Assembly (NCBI GenBank): GCA_001730015.1
Contig: MDLA01000115.1
Location: 1 to 64,000 of the forward strand
Length of the DNA: 64,000 bases
Direction of reading: 5' to 3'
Source: Chromatiales bacterium (ex Bugula neritina AB1)
Lineage (GTDB): Bacteria; Pseudomonadota; Gammaproteobacteria; Granulosicoccales; Granulosicoccaceae
The notes under the pieces are model-generated. The model made no database searches, was not told where the DNA came from, and worked only from the letters and a program-made list of their open reading frames with translations. Shown piece after piece: positions 16,775 to 25,230 of the stretch (its first letter is position 1; every line of letters starts with the position of its first letter). The position numbers and the translations under genes were made by a program.

Positions 16775-19563
16775 TCGGTACTCCCTAACCGTTGGCGACG
16801 GATGCGTTCACTGATTTCAATTGCAGCATCGAGCTCAGCCTCCTTACCGGTTAACTCCAACTCGCGACAGATATCCATGCGGGCGGCCTTTTCATGTTTC
16901 TCGGTTTGGGCGAGTGCCAGTGGTAGCGACGGCGGTACATTTCTGAACAACATTTGCAGCCGTTCCGACAGCACTACACCTTCGACATACTTGTTCGGGT
17001 TCTTCACACAGTTGAGCATCATCTGGCGCTGCTCTTCATTCAGTTCTTTAAACCGTGAAATCTTGTCGACTTCATCTTTCGGCATCGCCAGACACAGCCA
17101 CCACTCCATCATGTTCAACATGCGCTCTGCAGTACCCGGCATGTCATCGACGTTTTGGGTCGCCAGCCAGTACCAGCCACCGAGCTTGCGCCACATCTTG
17201 GTGGCCTTGATGACAAACGGCGGCAATAAATCGTTATTGAAGATCAGATGGCCCTCGTCGGTCAGCACAATGGTGTGCCGATCACTCATCTGTTCACGTT
17301 CAAGCAGCGCGTTGACGTTTTGCAGCAGTGACACGTAAGCCACTGCCAGGGTTTCTTCGTTGCCGTCTTCCGTGGCTTTGGCAAGATCGACAATGGTGCA
17401 ATCGACCTCTTCCCATAACTGACCCTCACGACGGTTGAAGAGATGGCCGTTTAAGCCATCACAAAAGAGTCGCATGGCATAGGACATCTCCAGTATCTCG
17501 CGGGAGTGATGGTGGTAGGCTTCCTCTGAGGACATCGCTTCCATCTGATCGGCCACATCCGCAGGGATCACGATGCCGTCACTGCCATATTCCTGGTAGA
17601 CCACTTCAGCGGCACGCACCAGTGCTGATCGAATGGCCAGTCGTTGTGCTCGACTTAACCGTTCTGCACCGGCACCGGAGACCATGATCTGACTGGTCAG
17701 TTCCATTTCACCGAGGTAGTCACGGGCGGCATCACCCTCTTCTTCCTGATCAATCAGTTCATCTTCAAACTCGGTGATGACTTTTTCACGGTCCTTTAGA
17801 TCCAGCAGTTTCATCGCATTGATAAACGGAGGAATGCTGATGTCTTCATCCATCGACAACCGCCTTTGATTGACGGAGACATTGAGTCGTCGCAGCCACT
17901 GACCAAACAAGCCAAACGAATTGCCCGCCTCGATAATGAACAGTCGCGGTCGATGCATGGCAAGCATGGTCGTTAACACCCATAGCAGCATCGATGATTT
18001 ACCCGCACCGGTCGGACCGAACACCAGCATGTGAGCGCTTTTGGTGCGATCCTGATAGTTCAGTGGATCAAACACCGCAGGCTCACCGGTACGGTTGAAG
18101 AAGAACATCGATGCATGGCCGGTACCGCGGCTGCGACCATAGACCGGTGCGAGGGCGGCGGCATGCGACACAAAGAACGGTTTGGATTTACGGCGGGATT
18201 TTCGGTCGTAGTACGGTGAATAGACGGCAGGTAGATTCTTCATGTAGTTATCAATCGGAATCACTTCTTTGGAAACCGGCACTGACATTAACCCCGACAT
18301 CGTCAGTTGTGTTTGTATGCGATCAAGGCGTCGCTTTAAAGTGCGGTCATCCTCGGCTCTGGCATAGATGGCCAGTTCCAGTGCGTAGATTTTGTCACCA
18401 CCGGCCTGGTGTTCGAGCACTTCTTCTGCGGTATCGCGTTTGATTTTACTGTCGGCGGTGTCTCCGACAGCACGATCACGGATGGCGGTGACGTGGTTGC
18501 TGACTTCATCTTGTGCCACCATCGTCAATGTATATGACAGCACGGTACCCTCGGGCAATTTATCCAATAGCGTACTGCCCTTGTCACGTTCACCGGTTAA
18601 GTGTCCGGGTTTTGGTTTGGTTCTGGCCGAGATCACCTGCAGTACGGCATGGGGCATATCATCAAAATACACATAGCCCTTCTCGTCATCGAAATAAGGC
18701 CGGTTCAGACACAAGAGTTCTGACAGGTCACTGCCGATGGGCAGGTCATCGTCTCCGGGGTACGGACACGCTGCTCGTAACTCATCGAGTCGTCCGCCAG
18801 TCACAGACGGACTGGGATTGAACCAGAACAGCATCCAGTAATAAAAATCCTCACCGGTCATGCGACGAAAGCGAATGCCCATCGTGTCCATGTTCGCTTC
18901 CAGGGTTTCGGTCATATCCTGCAGTTCGAGCGCGGGATCCTCGACCGGTGTGGACTCGTTGTACTTGCGGTAGATCACCATGCGTATACGCGAGGCACAA
19001 CCACCCCACATGGAACCGGTCACCATGTCATCTTCAAAGTAACCATCACCGGTGGTGACATCACGCAAATGTTCGGCATATAAATTCAGGAAGGCTTCGG
19101 TAAACTCGCTGCCTCTGGCATTGGAAGAAACATAATCGCGGACTTGTTGTAAGTGGGTATCGAGCGCCTTTTCGTTATTCACATAGAACTGCAGTACCCA
19201 CGGGTCCTGCTTGTATTCGCTAAAACTCTCGGCGAGCATGGAGGCGATACTCTCGACCGCGTTATCCATGTACTCACGGGTTCGACCTTCGGTTGGAAAC
19301 GGGTGTAATTCATAACAGGCCACCCGGGAATGACCGTCCATCAACAGCAGTTGCTGGCTGTCAGGCAGGTACTCAAGCCACGGCAACATGTCGGTAAAGC
19401 TCGGGCCACTGTCATAGGCCTGCTGCAGTCGGCTGACGGTGGGTGGAATTCTTTTTCTGTTCGTGGTGGCGGCGACCGGTGCTGTGCGTTGTGTGCTGTA
19501 GGTGGCATAGCCAAACAGCAGCACACCGCTTAAGGCGATACCGATCAGTATCATCGTCATCAT
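16771..19563 (-). CDS. Conjugative transfer ATPase, VirB4/TraC-like (TIGR03744)
   Basis: A 930-residue ATPase that powers pilus assembly and substrate transfer. An N-terminal hydrophobic helix (ILIGIALSGVLLFGYA) is followed by the TraC/VirB4 N-terminal domain and the motor domain with Walker A GPTGAGKSSML near residue 515 and Walker B VLTDEGHLIF near residue 770. Size and motifs fit the PFL_4706 family of MPF-G systems. It is coupled by ATGA to the lipoprotein before it and to the next gene. It acts at the inner membrane, cytoplasmic side. Confidence 0.92.
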   Translation of the reverse strand: MMTMILIGIALSGVLLFGYATYSTQRTAPVAATTNRKRIPPTVSRLQQAYDSGPSFTDMLPWLEYLPDSQQLLLMDGHSRVACYELHPFPTEGRTREYMDNAVESIASMLAESFSEYKQDPWVLQFYVNNEKALDTHLQQVRDYVSSNARGSEFTEAFLNLYAEHLRDVTTGDGYFEDDMVTGSMWGGCASRIRMVIYRKYNESTPVEDPALELQDMTETLEANMDTMGIRFRRMTGEDFYYWMLFWFNPSPSVTGGRLDELRAACPYPGDDDLPIGSDLSELLCLNRPYFDDEKGYVYFDDMPHAVLQVISARTKPKPGHLTGERDKGSTLLDKLPEGTVLSYTLTMVAQDEVSNHVTAIRDRAVGDTADSKIKRDTAEEVLEHQAGGDKIYALELAIYARAEDDRTLKRRLDRIQTQLTMSGLMSVPVSKEVIPIDNYMKNLPAVYSPYYDRKSRRKSKPFFVSHAAALAPVYGRSRGTGHASMFFFNRTGEPAVFDPLNYQDRTKSAHMLVFGPTGAGKSSMLLWVLTTMLAMHRPRLFIIEAGNSFGLFGQWLRRLNVSVNQRRLSMDEDISIPPFINAMKLLDLKDREKVITEFEDELIDQEEEGDAARDYLGEMELTSQIMVSGAGAERLSRAQRLAIRSALVRAAEVVYQEYGSDGIVIPADVADQMEAMSSEEAYHHHSREILEMSYAMRLFCDGLNGHLFNRREGQLWEEVDCTIVDLAKATEDGNEETLAVAYVSLLQNVNALLEREQMSDRHTIVLTDEGHLIFNNDLLPPFVIKATKMWRKLGGWYWLATQNVDDMPGTAERMLNMMEWWLCLAMPKDEVDKISRFKELNEEQRQMMLNCVKNPNKYVEGVVLSERLQMLFRNVPPSLPLALAQTEKHEKAARMDICRELELTGKEAELDAAIEISERIRRQRLGSTE

Positions 19564-19970
19564 GGCTGTTTCTCCGTTGCAGCCTGGTCTATTGATAACG
19601 TGTCTTCGGGTAACGCGTACTCATCCCGTGGATACAGCGTGACCGATGTGGTGTAACCCGGCACCGGCGCGTTGTCGCTGGTTGCGAGGTGCGGAAATAC
19701 ATAGATCGCGATCTTCGGGTTCGGTAATACCTTGAAGAGTTGTGACTGTTCGTTTAATGCATGGCGGGTATAGCCGCGATAGGCATCGGCGTCGATAGGC
19801 TGCAGTGTCGATTTTTCTGTGTACGGCCTTTGTTGACCCTGTTGACGGTGTTGCCGGTACAGCTCGCGGGATTCAATGCCGTCGGTGCGCATCGCATCCG
19901 CTACGCGCTGACTGGAACAGCCCGTGAGCAACAAGATGAGGCTAATCCAGATCAGGTTGATGTTTTGCAC
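19560..19970 (-). CDS. Conjugation lipoprotein, PFL_4707-like (TIGR03751)
   Basis: A 136-residue lipoprotein with the lipobox LLTGCSSQ. The mature part (DAMRTDGIESRELYRQH, later FPHLATSDNAPVPGYTTSVTLYPRDEYALPED) matches the small lipoprotein preceding the VirB4 gene in PFGI-1-type modules. It may serve as a VirB7-like outer-membrane core subunit. Its 5' end overlaps the previous gene by 29 bases. Confidence 0.78.
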   Translation of the reverse strand: MQNINLIWISLILLLTGCSSQRVADAMRTDGIESRELYRQHRQQGQQRPYTEKSTLQPIDADAYRGYTRHALNEQSQLFKVLPNPKIAIYVFPHLATSDNAPVPGYTTSVTLYPRDEYALPEDTLSIDQAATEKQP

Positions 19971-20784
19971 GATGGCTGTACCTCACTTGTCGTTGCGATG
20001 GTCGTTTATCAAGCCGCAGTTCCTGTTGAATATGCAGATCGACACGCTGACCGGCGGGGGCATAAATCACATCAGTGCTGATGCGGTAGCGTTGATCGAG
20101 CCATTCAGTGGTCTTATCCGCTGCACCGGACAGTGCCGAGGCGGCGGCAAATCGATTGACATCACCGGTCAGCACACGGTCGGTACCTATCAGGTCACCG
20201 TCTCGGTTAAAGCGATCACGGCTTTGGGTTTCTGCGAGTTTTAATGCCCGTGCATAGGCGGCTGCACCGGATAGCAGAAAGCTTGAGCCCAGATACTCAG
20301 GGGCGTCAGTGATCAAGCGGCCTGACACACAGGGGTTACCGTAGGGGTCTGAGATATAACCAAGTCGTCGCATCGGCTCGGCGTTGCGCTGTGGACGTGT
20401 CCCCGGGTCGCCTGGATAAAAACTCTGCACACTGCCATCGGTGAAGATAAAGGTCGCAGCAATCAGATCACCGTAGACACAGCGTGTGGTGAATTCTCCG
20501 GTGGCAAATCCCTCGAAGATCATGCCCTCGATTTCCAATGGCAGTTCATGAAAGTTGGCCGTGAGGTTTTCCCGACCGACCAGCACTTTAAAGAGGCGTG
20601 GATTCACGATGTCATTATCGAGATAGACCTTACCGACCAGGGAGGTAATGGCGATGGAATTGGCCAGTATCGAGAGATCGGGAATCGTGAACCAGGGAGT
20701 GGCGTCGGGATTGGCCAGTCGTCTTTGTTGCGCCGATGCAGATATTGAGACACACAGCAGTATGGTGAGTATGAGCGTTCTCAT
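19942..20784 (-). CDS. C-terminal half of the VirB10-like ICE protein (TIGR03752), as a separate exported protein
   Basis: A 280-residue protein with its own signal peptide (LTILLCVSISASAQQRR). The mature part (TIPDLSILANSIAITSLVGK ... FKVLVGRENLTANFHELP ... GDLIAATFIFTDGSVQS ... LGYISDPYGNPCVSG) corresponds to the C-terminal periplasmic domain of TIGR03752 (PFL_4705-type) proteins, which are normally one chain of about 470 residues anchored in the inner membrane. Here the chain is split in two genes, joined by an ATGA overlap (20781-20784). It would be free in the periplasm or attached to the outer-membrane complex. The split is read directly; family correspondence is from memory. Confidence 0.75.
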   Translation of the reverse strand: MRTLILTILLCVSISASAQQRRLANPDATPWFTIPDLSILANSIAITSLVGKVYLDNDIVNPRLFKVLVGRENLTANFHELPLEIEGMIFEGFATGEFTTRCVYGDLIAATFIFTDGSVQSFYPGDPGTRPQRNAEPMRRLGYISDPYGNPCVSGRLITDAPEYLGSSFLLSGAAAYARALKLAETQSRDRFNRDGDLIGTDRVLTGDVNRFAAASALSGAADKTTEWLDQRYRISTDVIYAPAGQRVDLHIQQELRLDKRPSQRQVRYSHRAKHQPDLD

Positions 20785-21524
20785 TTTGCCGCTCCCACCA
20801 CGCTCAGGGTTTTATGGACGAGGTTTTTTGCAGGCGTCAGTGGCGTTAACAATCGCGATTGCACCGAATCCTTCGTCACCGCGTCCGTGCTGACACTCAG
20901 TTGCTGGCGGTGATTGATGGACTCATCCAGTGGTTCAATCCAGAACACATCAATCATTTTTTCACCGGAGATAAATTCACCGGACTGCACCCCAAAACCA
21001 AAGCCCGCCGGTAGTGCGGATGCTTCCTTCGAAGGTTCATCGATCTGTTGTGCGCTGATCAATGAGGCAGCATCGCGCTCGATGCGCTGGTTCATTACGT
21101 GATTGAGTTTGTTTAGCAGCACATCCATTTTTTCTTCATGGGCCTCGCGCTGCAGGGCCAGGGTTTCTTGTTGCTGTTGCAGGGTCTCATCGAGCATCGT
21201 CTGATACCTGGCCTGCATATCCGTCACGGTATCTTCCGCATCATCTCGCTGTTGCTTAAGGGACTCATTCAGTTGCGTGACACTCGACAGCCTGGCGTTC
21301 ATCTTTTCGTACTGGCCACGCAGCGCCCGTATCGTGTCGTTGGGCGTGTCGGCATCAGCGGTCTTCGGGATTGGTGCTCGCGACATGAATCTGCCGCTAT
21401 CCGCCACCACACGCTGAGCACCCTTTTCATCTTTTTTGACGATAAAAAATACGCTCGACGCCATGGCGACAAAGACACTGGCCAGGATCGGGATGAGACG
21501 ATTGGTCTTTAGCGCTTGAGCCAT
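20781..21524 (-). CDS. N-terminal half of the VirB10-like ICE protein (TIGR03752)
   Basis: From the ATG at 21524 (an alternative ATG lies five codons upstream at 21539) this is 247 residues. A single N-terminal transmembrane helix (LIPILASVFVAMASSVFFIVKK) is followed by a long coiled coil (residues about 60-140, rich in Gln/Glu/Arg heptads) and a short domain (GFGVQSGEFISGEKMIDVFWIEPLDE). This matches the first half of TIGR03752 proteins. The stop directly overlaps the start of the next gene, which carries the missing C-terminal domain. It likely spans the inner membrane and reaches into the periplasm as the energy-sensing arm of the channel. Confidence 0.78.
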   Translation of the reverse strand: MAQALKTNRLIPILASVFVAMASSVFFIVKKDEKGAQRVVADSGRFMSRAPIPKTADADTPNDTIRALRGQYEKMNARLSSVTQLNESLKQQRDDAEDTVTDMQARYQTMLDETLQQQQETLALQREAHEEKMDVLLNKLNHVMNQRIERDAASLISAQQIDEPSKEASALPAGFGFGVQSGEFISGEKMIDVFWIEPLDESINHRQQLSVSTDAVTKDSVQSRLLTPLTPAKNLVHKTLSVVGAAK

Positions 21525-22384
21525 GGGTAGTCCGTCCATTGTTGATGAGAGATCACGACCAGACCGGTGCGTTCACCGGGTTGATTGACCGGGGATAACC
21601 AGTCACGAATTAACGCGGCGCTGAGCCAGAACTGTTTGCCGCGCATGGCGCGCGGATCGAGATGCACTGATTGATCACTGTGGTTATGCAGCACGATGGC
21701 AGTGACGAGGTGATCCACATTGCGCCACTGACCCAGTACGTGTGCAGAGATGCGGGCCCCCGGCACCAACGCGTTTAACGTCTCTCTGGTGACATTGACC
21801 GTGACCAGATCATCGAGTGGTGTGATCAAACGCGCCGGCGCATAGAGTTGTTGCATCGCATAGCGAGTTAATGCGGTGTAGGGATGGGTGACTGGTGTGG
21901 TGTCTTCATGCGCTGCTGACTCATCGGCGTCCTCGCCGCCAGCCGGTATGCGGTTGGTATCTGCTAAAGCAGACCAGGTCGGGTCAGTCGGTGGGTTGAT
22001 GTCAGTCGCCGGGTGGTTCGGGACCGACGGTGCACTCATATCATCGACAATACGTACCGGCTGAAATGCACCGCCCTCACGGGCACTCACATCGATGGCA
22101 TAGATCCGTCCGGTTTCCTTGTCTCTGAAACGGAACCGCTTCTGCTCAAACGGCCGGGCCGCACGCAGATACACAAAGCCGTTGTTGGATTCCGCACTGG
22201 CGATACCGGCCAGATCACGCGGGATGCCCACCTGCATCTTGTTCGCATCGAAGCGGATCACCCGTTCGACGCCGACAGGAATCTGGAGGGTTAAGGGCTC
22301 ACCACGCCATTGCAGTGTAGTATCGGCGATGGCGGTCGACAGGAGACTGATGCTCAGTACCAGCAGGATGATCAGCGCTTTCAT
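21509..22384 (-). CDS. Integrating conjugative element protein, PFL_4704-like (TIGR03749), TraK-like
   Basis: A 291-residue exported protein (signal peptide ending near TAIADTTLQ). The sequence LQWRGEPLTLQIPVGVERVIRFD near the mature N-terminus and the C-terminal segment (GARISAHVLGQWRNVDHLVTAIVLHN ... LSAALIRDWL) match TIGR03749, which occupies the TraK/VirB9 place in MPF-G systems. ATGA overlap with the upstream gene. It is likely a periplasmic or outer-membrane core component. Confidence 0.78.
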   Translation of the reverse strand: MKALIILLVLSISLLSTAIADTTLQWRGEPLTLQIPVGVERVIRFDANKMQVGIPRDLAGIASAESNNGFVYLRAARPFEQKRFRFRDKETGRIYAIDVSAREGGAFQPVRIVDDMSAPSVPNHPATDINPPTDPTWSALADTNRIPAGGEDADESAAHEDTTPVTHPYTALTRYAMQQLYAPARLITPLDDLVTVNVTRETLNALVPGARISAHVLGQWRNVDHLVTAIVLHNHSDQSVHLDPRAMRGKQFWLSAALIRDWLSPVNQPGERTGLVVISHQQWTDYPWLKR

Positions 22385-23022
22385 GAGTCACGCTCCGACA
22401 CAGCCTCTTCTATGATGCTTTCCTGCATACCCACCGGATAGCCATCGATGGCGAGCCCCCAGACATTCTTGGTCGGGCTGATGTTCATCTTTAAGACGCG
22501 CAACGGGTAGTGCACACCCACGCGTTTCACCTCGACCCGGTCAACGCGCTCGACAATAATCAGCCGGACATGCACCAGCCAGGAGCCGTCATCGAGTGAC
22601 TGCACATTGTCTTCATCGTAGGTGGTACCACCAATCTCAAGCGTGTAGCGCTCGCGTCCGTTGAGTTCGCCGGCGGCCGCCTTGTTCTCAATATCATCGA
22701 GCAACCACTGCCGATAGCGCGGTGTCAGATACGCCTGCAGATGAAAGAGCTTACGGCCATAATCCACCGCACCGTCTTCCTCCCACCGGTGCAGTTCGCG
22801 GAAGGTACTCTTGGCAAATGCTTCAATGGTCGCGGCGATATATTCACCGGGTTTGACCACGGCACCATGACGCAGATCGGGAGGTATGGTGATGCGCAGG
22901 TTCTCGGGTGACTTCTGCCGGCCGTACCACAACCCCAGACATCCCGTGAGTAATACCAGGATCGCGAAGTACAGGGTTTTGATGTGCGCGTCCTTGGCAT
23001 CGCGCTCGGCGGCATACTTCAT
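22381..23022 (-). CDS. Integrating conjugative element protein, PFL_4703-like (TIGR03746), TraE/VirB8-like
   Basis: A 213-residue protein with a short cytoplasmic N-terminus, one transmembrane helix (TLYFAILVLLTGCLGLWYGRQ) and a periplasmic domain (TIPPDLRHGAVVKPGEY ... TFRELHRWEEDG ... DGSWLVHVRLIIVERVDRVEVKRV). Its layout and place match TIGR03746, a TraE/VirB8-type scaffold of the secretion channel. Both ends overlap neighbours by ATGA. Confidence 0.8.
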   Translation of the reverse strand: MKYAAERDAKDAHIKTLYFAILVLLTGCLGLWYGRQKSPENLRITIPPDLRHGAVVKPGEYIAATIEAFAKSTFRELHRWEEDGAVDYGRKLFHLQAYLTPRYRQWLLDDIENKAAAGELNGRERYTLEIGGTTYDEDNVQSLDDGSWLVHVRLIIVERVDRVEVKRVGVHYPLRVLKMNISPTKNVWGLAIDGYPVGMQESIIEEAVSERDS

Positions 23023-23372
23023 CGCTCACCCGCCTTGTTGCGCCCGAGTGACAGCTCACCATGATGCAGAATAAAACCGCTTTTTCTGATCTTATGTTTA
23101 CCGAGAAAACGCTGAATCACTAACTGATAATGTCCCTCCGGTTTATCCCGCTTTACCCACTGCACGACGGCTGAGGCTATAAACACCGTGATGATGGTCA
23201 TCACCAGCACCAACCCGAGGCCCATCATCACGCTGCCCAGCACAACGATGCCCAGAGTGGCCATCAGTGGTGTCCAGATCACGATGGATATAATGATGAT
23301 AGTGATCAGCTCGGTGGAGGTACACCCTCTGAACACATCCGCTTCCGTATCCACTTCCGATGCCATGACCAT
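23019..23372 (-). CDS. Small membrane protein, TIGR03750-like (PFL_4703 region)
   Basis: A 117-residue protein with two adjacent transmembrane helices (LITIIIISIVIWTPLMATLGI; MGLGLVLVMTIITVFIASAVVQW) and a basic cytoplasmic tail containing GHYQLVIQRFLGKHKIRKSGFI, typical of the TIGR03750 (TraL-like) proteins of these elements. A second ATG two codons in is equally possible. It probably sits at the base of the secretion channel in the inner membrane. Confidence 0.8.
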   Translation of the reverse strand: MVMASEVDTEADVFRGCTSTELITIIIISIVIWTPLMATLGIVVLGSVMMGLGLVLVMTIITVFIASAVVQWVKRDKPEGHYQLVIQRFLGKHKIRKSGFILHHGELSLGRNKAGER

Positions 23373-23483
23373 GGTTTAACTCCTGCCAGCGCCTGATGTC
23401 TTGTTGAGTAAGCGATCCGCCGGGGTCCTATCGACTTTGTTAGTGGTTTTCAAAGCATTACGATAGGCCCCGGCACAGATCAC

Positions 23484-23831
23484 TTAACCTGTAGCACCCA
23501 AACTTTCGATGGCGGTTTGTCCCTCGGTGTTAAGCCACCCGACAAAGGCGAGTACCACGGCACCGGCGATAAAAGGCACCACCACTTCACCCCAGTCGGA
23601 GCGACCGCGTCTGGCATCGTTGAATTTGGTGATGATGGCCCAGGCGATAATCACAAAGACGGCGGCACTGACGAGGTTAAGTATCAGGGTCATGCCCTGC
23701 GTCAGGCCTTCAGTGACAGTGTTTAATGCCTCGGTGGCCACTTCCTGTGCGTATAAAGTGCCTGGCAACGCGTATAGCGCTGCAAGTAAAGCGGCGAAGA
23801 GATGAGAGGTACGACGGGTAATGCGTTTCAT
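23484..23831 (-). CDS. Small membrane protein, TIGR03745-like (PFL_4702), pilin-like candidate
   Basis: A 115-residue protein with a cleavable signal (LYALPGTLYAQE) and two hydrophobic helices (LILNLVSAAVFVIIAWAIITKF; VVVPFIAGAVVLAFVGWL) separated by a short basic loop. The size and two-helix form after signal removal are like conjugative pilins (TraA/VirB2), and it occupies the TIGR03745 position. No cyclisation or acetylation signal can be judged. Separated from the upstream gene by 230 bases. Confidence 0.72.
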   Translation of the reverse strand: MKRITRRTSHLFAALLAALYALPGTLYAQEVATEALNTVTEGLTQGMTLILNLVSAAVFVIIAWAIITKFNDARRGRSDWGEVVVPFIAGAVVLAFVGWLNTEGQTAIESLGATG

Positions 23832-24061
23832 GAGTGATCCCCATAACGTGGTGTATAAAAAGTGACAACACGAAACAGTCTCAAGGCACTGAAGTATCAG
23901 TGTGATGATTGCTGTTGGTGCTGTGCACTTTCACCACTAGGGGACGGCACTGGCGACGCCCGACTAGAACGGTCTTGGCGTGTGTTGAAGTGATCGGTTA
24001 CACGTGATGCTTTGTATAACCGCGAAGTCAGTCTAGCAAATTATTGTTCACAAACAAACCA

Positions 24062-24280
24062 TCAATTGATCGTTAGTGAGGTAATTAACAATCCTCCGAG
24101 TAATAAGATAATACCCAGACGTACCAGACCCCACATCGAATGCAGTACGCTGCCACCCTGTGATATCTCTCGATACAACGCTATCGCGCCATAGACAGAG
24201 GCGATGATGAACAACCCCATTAACACATCGGATAGCCATGCCATTCGATAACCACCGAGTGCGGTATAAAGATCAATCAT
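24062..24280 (-). CDS. Small membrane protein, TIGR03758-like (PFL_4701)
   Basis: A 72-residue protein with two hydrophobic helices (WLSDVLMGLFIIASVYGAIA; LGIILLLGGLLITSLTIN). It overlaps the RAQPRD-family gene by ATGA and lies in the order expected for TIGR03758. It may be another pilin-like or channel-associated subunit. Confidence 0.75.
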   Translation of the reverse strand: MIDLYTALGGYRMAWLSDVLMGLFIIASVYGAIALYREISQGGSVLHSMWGLVRLGIILLLGGLLITSLTIN

Positions 24281-24558
24281 CGTGAATACCCTTCATTGGT
24301 CAGCTGACGACGCGGTTGCACGCTCATCAGTGCCAGGTGTTTTTCGATATCAACAATGAGGGTATCGATTCGATGTTCCACCAGATCATAGCGAAACACG
24401 ATACGTTGACCATCACTATTAGCCACCTTCTTCTGCTGAGCCACCATCTTTTTGATGTGCTGAAGCTCGGTGATCAGATCCGTTAGATTGCCATTGGCGG
24501 ACACCTTCATCGGCATCAACATGGCTAACAGTAAGCAGACGATAGATAGTCTTTTCAC
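24277..24558 (-). CDS. RAQPRD-family conjugation protein (TIGR01690)
   Basis: A 93-residue exported helical protein (signal LAMLMPMKVSANG). The mature part shows LTDLITELQHIKKMVAQQKKVA and ends with VQPRRQL, a variant of the RAQPRD motif that names the family. It is encoded between TIGR03747-like and TIGR03758-like proteins, its normal place in these modules. Periplasmic; function unknown. Confidence 0.78.
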   Translation of the reverse strand: MKRLSIVCLLLAMLMPMKVSANGNLTDLITELQHIKKMVAQQKKVANSDGQRIVFRYDLVEHRIDTLIVDIEKHLALMSVQPRRQLTNEGYSR

Positions 24559-24567
24559 ACTCCCCTC

Positions 24568-25230
24568 CTACATATACTTTTTATAGCGATACGTCATCGC
24601 CATGATGGTGCCGCCAAAGAACATCGCGAACGGCAATACCACCACGTTGGGATTAATCGACCAGGGCCAGGTCAGATACACCACCCAGGAGCCGACAAAG
24701 CCCATCGGTACCAGCCGCATAAACAGATGAAAGAGCCCGGAACTCTCGCGCCCGCCACCCCATTTTCTTAACTCCCGATTCACCAGTCCCCGGGTCGCCC
24801 CGACACAGGCAAAGAACACATACACCGGCATTGAGAACAGCATCACTGCCAGTCGCAACATAAACACCATGATGATGTTCAGCGTGGCATCGATATAGGC
24901 ACCCATCACCACGAAGTGCTTCGCCAGAAATCCTAAACCGAGGTCGATCAGGAATACTCGGATCACCGACACGCCATCCAGCACCCATTCATCCATGTGA
25001 CCGATCATCGGGTTTAGCTCGCGATGCCGATCTAAGTAAACGAGTTCTGTGGCGACCATCTGCCGACTCTTCTCTGCGCCCTGCTCTGCCCAGAAAAATG
25101 TCATACCCAGCCACTCAATCACAATAGACAACGCCAGTGCCGTGATCAGTACACCCAACAGCCTGACCACCGTACTGGCCACTGCATAGACCAGTCCGTG
25201 AGCGGGGGCACTGACCGGATGCGTACTCAT
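24568..25230 (-). CDS. Integrating conjugative element membrane protein, TIGR03747-like (PFL_4697)
   Basis: A 220-residue protein with four hydrophobic segments (VVRLLGVLITALALSIVIEWLGM; VFLIDLGLGFL...; LRLAVMLFSMPVYVFFAC; VVLPFAMFFGGTIMAMT). It matches the membrane protein encoded directly after TraD in PFGI-1/SXT-related elements. The start overlaps the traD stop by ATGA. It is thought to be a coupling-protein partner; its exact role is not known. Confidence 0.8.
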   Translation of the reverse strand: MSTHPVSAPAHGLVYAVASTVVRLLGVLITALALSIVIEWLGMTFFWAEQGAEKSRQMVATELVYLDRHRELNPMIGHMDEWVLDGVSVIRVFLIDLGLGFLAKHFVVMGAYIDATLNIIMVFMLRLAVMLFSMPVYVFFACVGATRGLVNRELRKWGGGRESSGLFHLFMRLVPMGFVGSWVVYLTWPWSINPNVVVLPFAMFFGGTIMAMTYRYKKYM

